Source: MWEI01 sp964600235 (GTDB lineage Bacteria > Desulfobacterota > Desulfomonilia > UBA1062). From it: DNA of 64,000 nucleotides. Each line of letters opens with the position of its first letter. Position 1 is the first letter of the stretch. Where the stretch lies: positions 1 through 64,000 of the forward strand of contig CAZRIV010000011.1 of NCBI GenBank assembly GCA_964600235.1, written 5' to 3'. Below the pieces are notes generated by a model. That model was given only the letters and a program-made list of their open reading frames with translations. It searched no databases and was not told where the DNA came from. Below are positions 17,291-26,764 of this stretch, piece by piece. The translations under genes were made by a program, and so were the position numbers.

Positions 17291-17305
17291 AACAGGAGGG
17301 TTACA

Positions 17306-18061
17306 TCAAGAAACCGATAAGGCCTTTTTCAATGATCGCTTCAAATAATCGATATGCTCCACGGTAGCCTGGCGGGCCGCCTCGGCGTCACGTTTCTCGA
17401 TGGCCTTATAGAGGCTGTGAAGCTGCCTGACAATGGTGCTGGAGCTCCCTTCGACGGTAGACAGCTTTTTTCTGCTGTAGGGCAGGGCGCCGATGAGCAG
17501 GGAGTTCATGGACTTGCGTATATGCATGAAGATGGAATTCTTTGTCGATTCCAGCAACGCATTGAAAAACTCAATGTAGAGCTTTCCCCCGTGTTTCACA
17601 TCGTGGAGGACCTTGTCTTCGCCGACTTCCATGGCCCGTTCGTAAATCTTTTTGAGCCGGGCGAGGTCTCTGGCCGTGGCGTTGAGGCAGGCAAGCCGGG
17701 CCGCCTCTGAATCGAGGATCCTGCGGACGCACAACAGTTCCCAGATCTTTTCCTGGTCCACCAGCAGCAGGTCCTCGATGGAGGATTTTGCCGCCGCAAT
17801 GGAGGATTTGACGAACTTCCCCTTCCGGTGTCGGGACTCGACATATCCCTTGGCCTCAAGGAGCTTCATGGCCTCCCGTAGCGATATCCTGCTGATGCGG
17901 AAGCGCTCGGTCATCTCGAGCTCTGAGGGGAGCCTGTCCCCTGGCCTGATCTTGCCACGACTGATGAGGTCTATTATCTGGTCGGCCACCAGTGTCGGGA
18001 TCGCCGGTGCCTTGCGGATCGGAGAGATGAATCTTCCTTTCGTGTCCATAGCCCCATCCAT
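17306..18061 (-). CDS. GntR-family regulator, FCD (FadR) subfamily
   Basis: The regulator (251 residues) has an N-terminal winged helix (about 20-85: VADQIIDLIS, GDRLPSELEM, ISRISLREAMKLLEAKGYV) and an all-helical FCD ligand-binding domain (about 100-235). FCD regulators bind organic acids or acyl-CoA and usually act as repressors. It is convergent with the beta-oxidation operon, so control of that pathway is a reasonable inference. A second in-frame ATG lies 12 bases inside (18049). Just upstream is AAGT-TGG-ACTT (18065-18075), an 11-bp palindrome of the form GntR proteins bind, suggesting autoregulation. Confidence 0.88.
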   Translation of the reverse strand: MDGAMDTKGRFISPIRKAPAIPTLVADQIIDLISRGKIRPGDRLPSELEMTERFRISRISLREAMKLLEAKGYVESRHRKGKFVKSSIAAAKSSIEDLLLVDQEKIWELLCVRRILDSEAARLACLNATARDLARLKKIYERAMEVGEDKVLHDVKHGGKLYIEFFNALLESTKNSIFMHIRKSMNSLLIGALPYSRKKLSTVEGSSSTIVRQLHSLYKAIEKRDAEAARQATVEHIDYLKRSLKKALSVS

Positions 18062-18064
18062 TAT

Positions 18065-18075
18065 AAGTTGGACTT
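18065..18075. promoter_or_regulatory. Possible GntR operator
   Basis: AAGTTGGACTT is a perfect 4-bp inverted repeat around TGG, four bases upstream of the GntR start codon and among AT-rich TATAAT-like sequence on the minus strand. The resemblance to GntR/FCD half-sites is general, not exact. Confidence 0.3.
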
Positions 18076-18343
18076 ACATTAATACTATTATACATGGTCG
18101 AAAAAGAATCAATATAAAACGTTTAAAAACCTTTCTTTCACATTGCTCCGGACAGCGTATCCCGCGACATCGAAGGTGTCCCCGGCATTTATGAAGGCAT
18201 GGCAAGACCGGCATGCCTTTCATGATGAAAGAATATCCTTGAGAGGCTCCCGGGCATGGTGTATTTCATTGGTTCAGGGCAATTCAAAAAGAAGCACATC
18301 CCGAACTGTCCCGCTTACGACAGCATCCTTTTTTGGAGGTGTA

Positions 18344-19864
18344 ATGGCATCCGGCATCGGCTTTGACAACGACAAGTACCTCAGCGAACAGACCCGCTGC
18401 ATACTCGAGAGGGTCGAGCGGTTCGGCAACAAGCTCTACCTCGAATTCGGCGGGAAGCTCTTCTATGACTACCATGCAGCCCGGGTGCTCCCAGGCTATG
18501 ACCCGAACGTGAAGATGAGGCTCCTGCACGAGCTGAAAGACAAGGCGAACATCATCCTTTGCATCTATGCGGGCGACATCGAACGCAAGAAGATAAGGGC
18601 CGACTTCGGCATTACCTATGATGCGGATGCCATGAAGCTCATCGATGACCTGAAGAGCTGGGGTATCGACGTGGTGGGGGTGGTCATCACCCGTTTTGAA
18701 AACCAGCCTTCGGCTATCCTGTTCAAGAACAAGCTCGAGCGCAGGGGAATAAAGGTCTACACCCACCGGTTCACCAAGGGGTATCCGACCGATGTAGACC
18801 TCATCGTCAGCGATGAAGGCTACGGCGCCAACGAGTACATCCCCACCGACAAACCCCTGGTTATCGTCACCGGGCCCGGCCCCGGCAGCGGCAAGCTTGC
18901 CACGTGCCTGTCCCAGTTCTACCACGACCACAAGAAGGGCATCAACTCTGGTTACGCCAAGTTCGAGACCTTCCCCATCTGGAACATCCCCCTGAAGCAC
19001 CCGGTCAACGTGGCCTATGAGGCCGCAACGGCCGATATCGGCGACTTCAATCTCATCGACCCGTTCCACCTGGAGGCCTACGGGGAAAAATCCGTAAACT
19101 ACAACCGGGATGTCGACGCGTTCCCGGTACTCAGGCGTATCCTCGAGCGGATTACCGGGATGGAAGCCTTCTACCAGTCGCCCACGGACATGGGGGTGAA
19201 CCGGGCGGGGTTTGCCATCGTGGATGACGCCGTGGTGCAGGAGGCGGCAAAGCAGGAGATCATAAGGCGCTACTTCCGCTACCAGTGCGAGTATGCCCTG
19301 GGCTTCACCGACAAGGCAACCGTGCAGAGGGTGGAGCTCTTTGTGAAGAACTTCAACCTGGGGGTTGAAGACCGCAGTGTCGTGAAACCCGCCCGTGATG
19401 CCGCGGAAAAGGCCGTCCACGACAGGGAAAAGGGTAATGAAGGCATCTACTGCGGCGCCGCCCTTGCACTGAACGACGGGACCATCATCACGGGGTGCAA
19501 TTCTCCCTTCATGCACGCGGCGTCGAGCCTTATCCTGAAGGCGGTCAAGCACCTGGCGGGGATACCGCCAAAGCTGGACCTGCTCCCTCCGCTCATCACC
19601 GAGACGGTACGAAACTTCAAGACCGAGATTTTAAATGAGAAGAGCGTGAGCCTCGATCTTGAAGAGGCTTTAATTGCGCTGAGCATATCCGCCACGGCGA
19701 ATCCCGCAGCAGGGCTGGCCGTGGAAAAGATCAAGGAGCTCCGGGGGTGCGAGGTGCACATCACCCATATCCCCACCCCGGGAGACGAGGCTGGCCTGCG
19801 CAAGCTGGGGCTCAATGTGACGAGCGACCCCCACTTCGCCACCAAGGATCTGTATATTTCGTGA
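18344..19864 (+). CDS. DUF1846 family protein
   Basis: The product (506 residues) matches the DUF1846/UPF0371 family in length and in segments such as MASGIGFDNDKYL at the N-terminus, TGPGPGSGKLATCLSQ near 178 and GFTDKATVQRV near 324. Structures are known for the family but no confirmed function that I can state; a nucleotide-binding role is suggested by the glycine-rich GPGPGSGK segment. The start at 18344 follows TTGGAGG; an upstream in-frame start at 18143 would add 67 unlikely residues. It is divergent from the GntR gene. Its 3' end faces the S1-domain gene, with a 66-bp palindrome between them. Confidence 0.85.
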   Translation: MASGIGFDNDKYLSEQTRCILERVERFGNKLYLEFGGKLFYDYHAARVLPGYDPNVKMRLLHELKDKANIILCIYAGDIERKKIRADFGITYDADAMKLIDDLKSWGIDVVGVVITRFENQPSAILFKNKLERRGIKVYTHRFTKGYPTDVDLIVSDEGYGANEYIPTDKPLVIVTGPGPGSGKLATCLSQFYHDHKKGINSGYAKFETFPIWNIPLKHPVNVAYEAATADIGDFNLIDPFHLEAYGEKSVNYNRDVDAFPVLRRILERITGMEAFYQSPTDMGVNRAGFAIVDDAVVQEAAKQEIIRRYFRYQCEYALGFTDKATVQRVELFVKNFNLGVEDRSVVKPARDAAEKAVHDREKGNEGIYCGAALALNDGTIITGCNSPFMHAASSLILKAVKHLAGIPPKLDLLPPLITETVRNFKTEILNEKSVSLDLEEALIALSISATANPAAGLAVEKIKELRGCEVHITHIPTPGDEAGLRKLGLNVTSDPHFATKDLYIS

Positions 19865-19928
19865 GAGGGCTCAGGTGAGCACGGTGTCTGACTTCCGGGA
19901 CACTGTGCTGCTGGATATAAAAACCTTA

Positions 19929-19994
19929 CCCGTACAAATGAGTGAATTAGGCTGAGGCATGCATGCCTCAGCCTAATTCACTCATTTGTGCGGG
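19929..19994. repeat. 66-bp near-perfect palindrome
   Basis: CCCGTACAAATGAGTG at the left mirrors CACTCATTTGTGCGGG at the right; the centre is the GCATGCATGC run near 19961/19962 and only one position is a wobble. It is preceded by AAAAACCTTA and followed by CCAATTTTTG. It lies between convergent genes and could act as a bidirectional terminator. The flanks resemble those of the palindrome at 23252. Confidence 0.9.
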
Positions 19995-20047
19995 CCAATT
20001 TTTGTCTTCTTCGATATTGTCTACTAAGCTGCGCTCCGGTACTCCCC

Positions 20048-21502
20048 CTACTTCCTCTTCTTGTCCTTGTCCGTAAGTGCCGACTTGAGCTTGTCTCCCA
20101 GCGAGCCGAACGACTTGCCGGACTCGGAGGCGAAGCCCTTCCAGTCGCCGCCGGCATGGGCGTCGCCCGGGGCCAGGGTGATCTTGCGGTTGGTGATGTC
20201 CATCTCCTCGACGCATACCGTGATCTTCTCACCCTCGCGCTTCTTCTCGATATCCTGGGCATCAAAAGAGGCGGCGATCTTCGATTTCGGCATGAGCCCG
20301 GTGACGCCGGGTTCGAGGTTGACGAAGTAGCCGTATTTTTCCTTGCGCTCCAGGGTCCCCTCCACCACCTGTCCGATCTTGAAGCGCTCGGACAGGGCTA
20401 TCCACGGATCACCCTCGGCCTCTTTCATGGACAGAGAGATCCGCTTGGACTCAGGCGAGATGTCCTTGATCATCACATCCACCTCATCGCCAACCGAAAC
20501 AAGGTCCTGGGGCTTTTTCACGCGTTTCTTGTAGCTCATCTCGGATATGTGCACGAGACCCTCGATGCCTTGGGCTATCTCCACGAACACGCCGAACTCT
20601 GCGATGCGCGTCACCTTTGCCCTCAGACGGTCTCCCGGTTTGAAACGGTTCAGGACACTGCCCCAGGGGTCATCCCCCACCTGCTTCATGGACAGCGCTA
20701 TCCTCTTGCGCCCCGGTTTTGCATCATCCTCGATGCTCAAGACCTTGACCGTTATCTTCTCGCCCACATGCACGATGTCCTCCGGCGAGAGGATCCTGGA
20801 CCAGCTCATCTCGGACACGTGCACCATGCCCTCGATGCCGTCAGCCAGTTCCACGATGGCGCCATAGGGCATGATCCTGTTTATGGTGCCTTCAACAACG
20901 GCACCTTTCTCCATGCGCTCGAAGAAGGCCTCCTTGACTTTTGCCTGCTCCTGCTGAAGCAGGGTCTTCCGGGAAAGGATGATGTTGTTGCCGTCTTCCT
21001 CCAGCTCGGTGATGAGGAAGAGGTAGGTCTTGCCGATGTGGACGGAATTGTCTTCGATGCGGAAGAGGTCCATCTGGCTGAAGGGGCAGAAGGCCTTGCG
21101 TTTCACCACCTCGACCCGGTACCCTCCCTTGACCACCTCCAGGACCTTTCCCTCGATGGGGACTTCCTTTTCATGGGCGTCTTCCAGGATGCTCAGGCCC
21201 CCGATGCCTGAGATCGCCTTGGAGAGCCTGATCTCACCGCCCCTGCGCGACATGACAAAGGCATCGATGGTGTCGCCCACCTCATAAGGCAGGTTGCCTT
21301 CCTCGTCGGCCAGCTCGGAGCGTTCGATGACACCATCCACCTTATAGCCGGTATCCACGAATATGTGTTCCCTGCCGATGGAGATGATCTTTCCCTTGAG
21401 TCGGTCTCCCACCTGGATGGGGCCCTGCTGTTCCTCTTCGTAGGAGTTCAGAAGATCGGCAAAGTCCTTGGAATTATCGTCCGAATTGTTGTTCTGTGTC
21501 AT
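20048..21502 (-). CDS. S1 RNA-binding domain protein (S1-like paralogue)
   Basis: The 484-residue protein holds five S1/OB repeats (about 26-100, 105-185, 190-275, 278-360 and 363-440), of which the third and fourth are the most canonical (GIEGMVHVSEMSW, GIEGLVHISEMSY). An acidic N-terminus and a lysine-rich C-terminus frame them. It is distinct from the six-repeat ribosomal protein S1 encoded at 44512-46296, so the organism carries two multi-S1 proteins. A role in translation or RNA turnover under special conditions is inferred. Between its start and ilvE lies one 218-bp hairpin element. Confidence 0.82.
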   Translation of the reverse strand: MTQNNNSDDNSKDFADLLNSYEEEQQGPIQVGDRLKGKIISIGREHIFVDTGYKVDGVIERSELADEEGNLPYEVGDTIDAFVMSRRGGEIRLSKAISGIGGLSILEDAHEKEVPIEGKVLEVVKGGYRVEVVKRKAFCPFSQMDLFRIEDNSVHIGKTYLFLITELEEDGNNIILSRKTLLQQEQAKVKEAFFERMEKGAVVEGTINRIMPYGAIVELADGIEGMVHVSEMSWSRILSPEDIVHVGEKITVKVLSIEDDAKPGRKRIALSMKQVGDDPWGSVLNRFKPGDRLRAKVTRIAEFGVFVEIAQGIEGLVHISEMSYKKRVKKPQDLVSVGDEVDVMIKDISPESKRISLSMKEAEGDPWIALSERFKIGQVVEGTLERKEKYGYFVNLEPGVTGLMPKSKIAASFDAQDIEKKREGEKITVCVEEMDITNRKITLAPGDAHAGGDWKGFASESGKSFGSLGDKLKSALTDKDKKRK

Positions 21503-21608
21503 GTGCGACCTCTATGCATAAGGTATTATCAGGTAAATGGATGCTATAAAGGAAATTCGAACAGGAGTAAACGTTAAAATGGTGCGCACCGGATCAATGA
21601 AATTTATC

Positions 21609-21826
21609 CCTGGTTGTGCATTTGAATGTGCACATTCACACCCGATATGCTTTTAAGCGTGCATGAAACTTATACTTCCTAAGGTGAGCGGAGGCTTTTA
21701 TAGATCCGTTAAAGCCGGTGATCTCGCAGCCTTTGAGAGATGCTTACTCTACCGGACATTCCAGGCTGCGAGATCACCGGCTTTAACGGACCAGGTTTTT
21801 ACACCTCTTGAAACGCACAATACGGG
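21609..21826 (+). repeat. 218-bp hairpin element, full copy C
   Basis: The left end CCCTGGTTGTGCATTTGAA and right end TTGAAACGCACAATACGGG are diverged inverted repeats. Internal arms are perfect over 28 bp (about 21705-21732 and 21763-21790) but their middle differs from the other copies. It ends 17 bp from the ilvE stop codon. Confidence 0.9.
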
Positions 21827-21843
21827 TTTTAACCCTCAAGGGT

Positions 21844-22920
21844 TCAGTTCGATATCTTCACGCGCCAACCGAAGGGATCCGGCTTTTCTCCATACTGGAT
21901 CTGCAGGATCTCGTTATACAGGCGTTCCGTCAGTGCTCCGGTCTTGCCCCCGTTGATGACGTGCTCTTTCCCCTGGTAATAGATCTGGCCGATGGGGGAG
22001 ACAATGGCCGCAGTACCTGAAGCAAATGCCTCCTTCAGCGTCCCGTCGGCAATCCCGGAAATTATCTCACCCATGGCCGGTGCCCGTTCCGTAACCTTCA
22101 CGCCCCAGCTCCGCGCCAACCCGATCACGGAATCCCGGGTGATACCAGGGAGAATCGAACCTGAGAGCGGAGGCGTAAGGAGTTCGTCTCCGATCACGAA
22201 GAAGGCATTGCTCGTCCCCACCTCTTCCACGTATTTCCGCTCAATGGCATCCAGCCAGAGGACCTGCGTATACCCCATGGCCTTGGCCTTCTGGCTGGCG
22301 TAGAGGCTGGCGGCGTAATTCCCCGCGTTTTTGCAGTTTCCCACACCCCCGCGAACCGCCCGGACATAATCCTCGCTGACGTAGATCTTGGTCGGGCTGA
22401 ATCCTTCAGGGTAATAGGCCCCGACAGGACCGACGATGATGAAGAAGAGGTACTGATCCGCAGGGTGCACACCCAGAGCCGGCTCCGTGGCTATCATGGT
22501 CGGACGGATATACAGGGAGGTCCCGGCGCCTCGCGGGATCCAGTCCTGTTCCAGAAGGACCAGTTGCTTCATGCCCTCCATGAACAGCTCCGGATCGATG
22601 GTGGCCATGCACAGTCGCTCCGCCGAGGCATTCATGCGCTTGATGTTTTCCATGGGCCTGAACAGGTAGATGCTCCCGTCCTTGCCGCGATAGGCCTTCA
22701 GTCCCTCAAAGATTTCCTGGCCGTAGTGGAGGCTCATGGCCGTGGGGTCAAGGACGATGGGACCGTAGGGCCCTATGACGGGGTCATGCCAGCCCTTGCC
22801 GTCCTTGTATTTTACCGTGAACATATGATCCGTGAAGATCTGGCCGAAGCCCAGTTTGGATTCATCTGCCGGTTTTGCCTTCAGTCTGTCCGGTGAACAT
22901 TTCGTGATTTTTATGTCCAT
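21844..22920 (-). CDS. ilvE: Branched-chain amino acid aminotransferase
   Basis: This PLP-dependent class IV aminotransferase (358 residues) interconverts branched-chain amino acids and 2-oxo acids. Its length and motifs are those of the eukaryote-like, larger bacterial BCAT: LHYGQEIFEGLKAY near 64-77, RPTMIATEP near 139, and the Schiff-base lysine Lys197 in GVGNCKNAGNYAASL. A C-terminal SGTAAIVSPIG completes the active site. It is a single-gene unit; a hairpin element follows its stop, and the region upstream is shared with the divergent cyclase gene. A minus-strand TATAAT-like box lies near 22970-22976. Confidence 0.9.
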   Translation of the reverse strand: MDIKITKCSPDRLKAKPADESKLGFGQIFTDHMFTVKYKDGKGWHDPVIGPYGPIVLDPTAMSLHYGQEIFEGLKAYRGKDGSIYLFRPMENIKRMNASAERLCMATIDPELFMEGMKQLVLLEQDWIPRGAGTSLYIRPTMIATEPALGVHPADQYLFFIIVGPVGAYYPEGFSPTKIYVSEDYVRAVRGGVGNCKNAGNYAASLYASQKAKAMGYTQVLWLDAIERKYVEEVGTSNAFFVIGDELLTPPLSGSILPGITRDSVIGLARSWGVKVTERAPAMGEIISGIADGTLKEAFASGTAAIVSPIGQIYYQGKEHVINGGKTGALTERLYNEILQIQYGEKPDPFGWRVKISN

Positions 22921-23251
22921 TAAGCTTTTCCCCTATAATTTTTCAGCCTTTCCATACATTCGTATCATTATATGATCTTCCGATCAAGATTATTGAATGG
23001 CTTCTCGAAATGGCCCATCACCTTCACCACCTTCGAGGTTCTCTCCAGACAGGATCCTGTCTAATCTTTTCCCTGAAGCCCACTGCCCGGGATCTCATCC
23101 CTGCACGGATGCAGTCGGGTTGCAATCTGATCGTGCAACCTTGTTCCAGAGGCCCTCCCCTTCAGTGCCTTCACCTGTTATGCAGGGTTCTCCTTGATAA
23201 GACCCTTGTATAACTTCAGAAGAGCGATAAGGCCGGACGAGAAAAACCTTA

Positions 23252-23324
23252 CCTGAACAGATGATGTATCCGGCAGGGGACAAGCAAATTGCTTGTCCCC
23301 TGCCGGATACATCATCTGTTCAGG
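23252..23324. repeat. 73-bp perfect palindrome
   Basis: CCTGAACAGATGATG at the left mirrors CATCATCTGTTCAGG at the right, with 36-bp arms around a single central base at 23288. I checked the pairs individually and found no mismatch. It is preceded by AAAAACCTTA and followed by GCAAATTTTC, flanks close to those of the palindrome at 19929-19994. Confidence 0.93.
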
Positions 23325-23462
23325 GCAAATTTTCTGGTGCTGTTCAACTATTGAAATGGAGTTGAGAAGGAGTCTCCTGATATGGATCATTTTCTAGTTC
23401 TTCAGCCATAGCATCCGAACCTCAAACGGAGTATAATATATATTCTACTCTTTCTTGTGATT

Positions 23463-23477
23463 CTGACCTTAGGTCAG
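23463..23477. promoter_or_regulatory. 15-bp palindrome upstream of the cyclase gene
   Basis: CTGACCT-T-AGGTCAG is a perfect inverted repeat located 26-40 bp downstream of a TATAAT box and 71 bp before the start codon. A regulator site is plausible; none is identified. Confidence 0.4.
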
Positions 23478-23548
23478 TGTGAATTCAGGTACGAGCCCTC
23501 CTTGACACTATGTCTGCATTGGTAACATCTGCTCATAAGGAGGGAACC

Positions 23549-26500
23549 ATGGATACGTGTCCTGCATGCGGTTCTTCAGTGTCTCCGAACGCCCGCTTCT
23601 GCCACCAGTGCGGCTCCTGTCTTCATGACCAAAGGCCTAGAACCGAATACCGCTTTGTTACCATACTCTGTACGGATCTAAGCGGGTACAGCGCCTTGTC
23701 GGAGCGACTCGATCATGAAGAGCTCCGCACATTCATGGGCAAGGTATTGGGCGAGATAACCCTCGTCATCAGGAGATTCGGAGGCATCGTGGAAAAGTAT
23801 ATCGGCGATGCAGTGCTGGCCATTTTCGGCAATACAAAGGCAAGAGAAGATGATCCCATAAGAGGTATCCTGGCCGCCAGGGAGATCCACAAAATTGTCG
23901 AGGGGATGAATAACCTCCTCCCGAAGACCTGCAGCACACATCTGAGCATGCATACGGGCATCAATACAGGAGAGGTCCTGGTGGACTCCGTCATGGCGGG
24001 CCATAGTTCCCACGGCACGCTGGGTAAACCCATCAATATCGCATCCAGACTGTGTGATCTGGCATCCGAGGGTGAGATCCTCATAAGCGAGGCGCTCGTA
24101 TCGGAGGCAATGCGTTATTTTCATCTCGAATGGATGGGGAGGAAGATGCTCAAGGGATTCCGAAAACCTCTCCATGTGTATAAGGTCGCCAATGAGAGAT
24201 CCGTCCCCCTTGCGGTGCACAGGGTCGGCGGTGTTACCTCGCCTCTGGTGGGCCGCGAGCAGGAGTTGTCGATCCTCCTTTCAAGGGCAAGGGAACTCCT
24301 CTCTGGAAGAGGTGGTGTAATCGGCTTGATAGGTGAGGCTGGGGTAGGAAAGAGCAGACTCCTGCAGGAGTTCAAGGCTGCCCTTGATGAAAGCATATCC
24401 TGCTTCGCAACCACCTGTTTCGAATATGCGAGCACCACGCCCTACTTCCCTTTTTCTACACTTATCCAGAGCATATTCGGCCTTGATCTTTCCGCCAGGG
24501 ATATTCCCCGGGCATTGTCCATGCAGGGATTATCTCACGAGGATGCATCTCAACTCGCTTTTCTCATGGATATGGATTCCGCATCAGGTTTTGCATCTCC
24601 TGGTGTCATTAAGGAAAAAGGCTCTGATGCCATGCTCTGGCTGTTCAACTCGGTTGCCCTGCGCCGTCGTACGGTCTTCCTCATTGAGGATATACACTGG
24701 GCTGACCAGAGCAGCCTTGACCTCCTGAGGTATGTTATCCACAAGTGGGATAAATCCTGTCCATGCCTGCTGATCCTTACGCAGCGAAACTCTTTCGGCC
24801 CGGACTTTACCAATTACCGCGTATTCCTGAGGGAACTCAACGAGCCCGAGGTTGGAAGGATGCTCAGGCACATGTTTGATGCCGCCCTGGTATCGGAGAA
24901 AACAGTGAATTCTCTTGCCCAAGCCGCAGGGGGTAATCCTTTCTTTGTCGAAGAACTGGCAAACTATCTCCTTGAGAAAGGCTACGACCTTTCAGCGGCA
25001 GGCCCGATAGAACGCATGGAAGATCTCCCGACCACCCTGTACGGACTCATTACGTCACGCCTTGATCATATGAAACCATCGTCAAAAAGACTGCTCCAGG
25101 AAGCGGCCCTCATCGGCAGGATATTCCCCGAGGACCTTCTGACATCCGTGTGTTCGGAAAAAGGTGCCGTGAAAGACGGGTTATGCGAATCCGCCAAACA
25201 CGGATTCATCCAGCCCTTGGGAGAAGGGCGATACATGTTTAAGCATGAGATCACCCGAGATGTCGCCGGCCGAACCCTTTTAAAGAAAGAGAGGATCATG
25301 CTGCACGGAAAAATCGCCCTGGCCCTGGAAGACAGGTGTGGCCCCGGGTTAAAAGAACATGCCTGCGAACTCGCATATCACTTCGGTAAGGCGCAGGAAT
25401 TCGCAAAGGCGGTACATTACCATATGGAAGCCGGCAGATACTGTGAGGCTTCGGGTGCATGGGTTGAGGCCGGTGCACACTTTGTATCAGCAGAGCAGTG
25501 TGTACGAAGCAGTGCGGATGTACATCAGGCGGAAGACCTGCTCGTTGAAATAGAAGAAGGTATCTGGAGATGTTCCAGGGTATTCGATCCCGTTCGGGCC
25601 ATTACCGCACTTGATGATCTCATGAAATATTATCGGCATAAAGGTCTAAAAGAGGGAGAGGCCTTCTGCATCATCCGGCTCATCAACCTCTATTCTCAAC
25701 TGGGCATGTTCGACAAGGCCCGGGAGTGCTACGAAAACTCGCTGGGCATCATACCCGGCCACCCGGTTCTTGTAGCTGCCGCCCAAACCGCATATGCCTA
25801 CACCTATACCTTCCTCGGCAGGCCTTTGGATGCATTGAACCTGCTTGAAAAAGCCCGCCCGGTCCTCCATACCGCAGACCCTTTCCTTTATGCCGTCAAC
25901 ATGCTGACAACGCTGGCCGCCAGCATCTGGAAAGGAGACATAAAAGGAGCCCATTTCTGGTACAGCCAGACAAAGGGACACAGCGGCGCATATATGGACA
26001 TTGATCTCATGGCAGACATGTGGCTTGCCCATATCTCTTATCTTGAAGGCAGCTTCGATGTTGCCTCGAGGGTATTCAAGGATGTCTCTTCCAGAGAGAA
26101 GAAGCTGGGAACGCTGGCAGGAGGGCTCACTTATCTGAGGACCCAGGCATCAATATATTTTCGCTGCCAATACCTTGATGACTTCCAAGGCGCCCGTTCT
26201 GATCTGGAGGCATTCGAAGCCCTCGGAGAACTTGACAACATGAGTGCCTTAAAGGACCTGTATCGTGCATGGATCGTCTTGGGGGAAGGCGATCATTCTC
26301 TGGCAAGGGATCTTGTACATGCCGCTTTGCCCGGCCTGGAAAAGGGAGTTGCCAATCGTGTCCCCTATGCCCTGAATACCCTGGCTCAGGCACATTATCT
26401 CTCGGGTGACCATGTAACCGCATTAAGCACTGCCCAGGAGAGCATCGACTGGAACGAGCAACGAGGCAATGTAGACCAGTATATATGGGCCCTAAGGATT

Positions 26501-26764
26501 TTTGCCGAGGTTTGCATTTCACAAGGAGAGATCGATACTGCACTTAAAAAACTTTCACAGGCATATGCCCTTGCCTTCTCAACCAGGATGAAGCCCCATC
26601 AGGCCTGGGTCATTGCCTCATTGGGAAAAGTATTCAGGGCCAGAGGGAATCATTCAATGGCAGAAAAGTGTTTCCGCAAATCGCACAGGCTCTGGAAGAA
26701 ACTGGGGAATCCAGTTCAGGAAAAAAAGATTGAAAAAGAGGTTACCATGGGGGAACTGTGTTAG
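23549..26764 (+). CDS. Zinc-ribbon class III adenylate/guanylate cyclase with AAA ATPase and TPR
   Basis: The start at 23549 follows AAGGAGGGAACC. The 1071-residue protein begins with a zinc ribbon (Cys4, 7, 18 and 21), then a class III cyclase domain (about 34-200). The metal-binding aspartates are Asp43 (CTDLSGYS) and Asp87 (YIGDAVLAIFG); Lys83 fits purine recognition and Asn163/Arg167 (INIASR) are the transition-state residues, so it looks catalytically competent. A STAND-type ATPase follows (Walker A GEAGVGKS near 263, IEDIHWAD near 373), then about 500 residues of TPR-like helices. Similar cyclase-AAA-TPR proteins are known, but ligand and product are not fixed; AMP versus GMP specificity is uncertain. 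The gene appears monocistronic. Confidence 0.87.
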   Translation: MDTCPACGSSVSPNARFCHQCGSCLHDQRPRTEYRFVTILCTDLSGYSALSERLDHEELRTFMGKVLGEITLVIRRFGGIVEKYIGDAVLAIFGNTKAREDDPIRGILAAREIHKIVEGMNNLLPKTCSTHLSMHTGINTGEVLVDSVMAGHSSHGTLGKPINIASRLCDLASEGEILISEALVSEAMRYFHLEWMGRKMLKGFRKPLHVYKVANERSVPLAVHRVGGVTSPLVGREQELSILLSRARELLSGRGGVIGLIGEAGVGKSRLLQEFKAALDESISCFATTCFEYASTTPYFPFSTLIQSIFGLDLSARDIPRALSMQGLSHEDASQLAFLMDMDSASGFASPGVIKEKGSDAMLWLFNSVALRRRTVFLIEDIHWADQSSLDLLRYVIHKWDKSCPCLLILTQRNSFGPDFTNYRVFLRELNEPEVGRMLRHMFDAALVSEKTVNSLAQAAGGNPFFVEELANYLLEKGYDLSAAGPIERMEDLPTTLYGLITSRLDHMKPSSKRLLQEAALIGRIFPEDLLTSVCSEKGAVKDGLCESAKHGFIQPLGEGRYMFKHEITRDVAGRTLLKKERIMLHGKIALALEDRCGPGLKEHACELAYHFGKAQEFAKAVHYHMEAGRYCEASGAWVEAGAHFVSAEQCVRSSADVHQAEDLLVEIEEGIWRCSRVFDPVRAITALDDLMKYYRHKGLKEGEAFCIIRLINLYSQLGMFDKARECYENSLGIIPGHPVLVAAAQTAYAYTYTFLGRPLDALNLLEKARPVLHTADPFLYAVNMLTTLAASIWKGDIKGAHFWYSQTKGHSGAYMDIDLMADMWLAHISYLEGSFDVASRVFKDVSSREKKLGTLAGGLTYLRTQASIYFRCQYLDDFQGARSDLEAFEALGELDNMSALKDLYRAWIVLGEGDHSLARDLVHAALPGLEKGVANRVPYALNTLAQAHYLSGDHVTALSTAQESIDWNEQRGNVDQYIWALRIFAEVCISQGEIDTALKKLSQAYALAFSTRMKPHQAWVIASLGKVFRARGNHSMAEKCFRKSHRLWKKLGNPVQEKKIEKEVTMGELC

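Larger units (their letters stand above)
22921..23548. other. Divergent intergenic region between ilvE and the cyclase gene
   Basis: This 628-bp stretch holds no convincing gene. It contains the 73-bp palindrome at 23252-23324, a TATAAT at 23432-23437 that could serve the cyclase gene, and the 15-bp palindrome CTGACCTTAGGTCAG at 23463-23477. Short open frames around 23000-23390 show no coding character. Confidence 0.6.
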
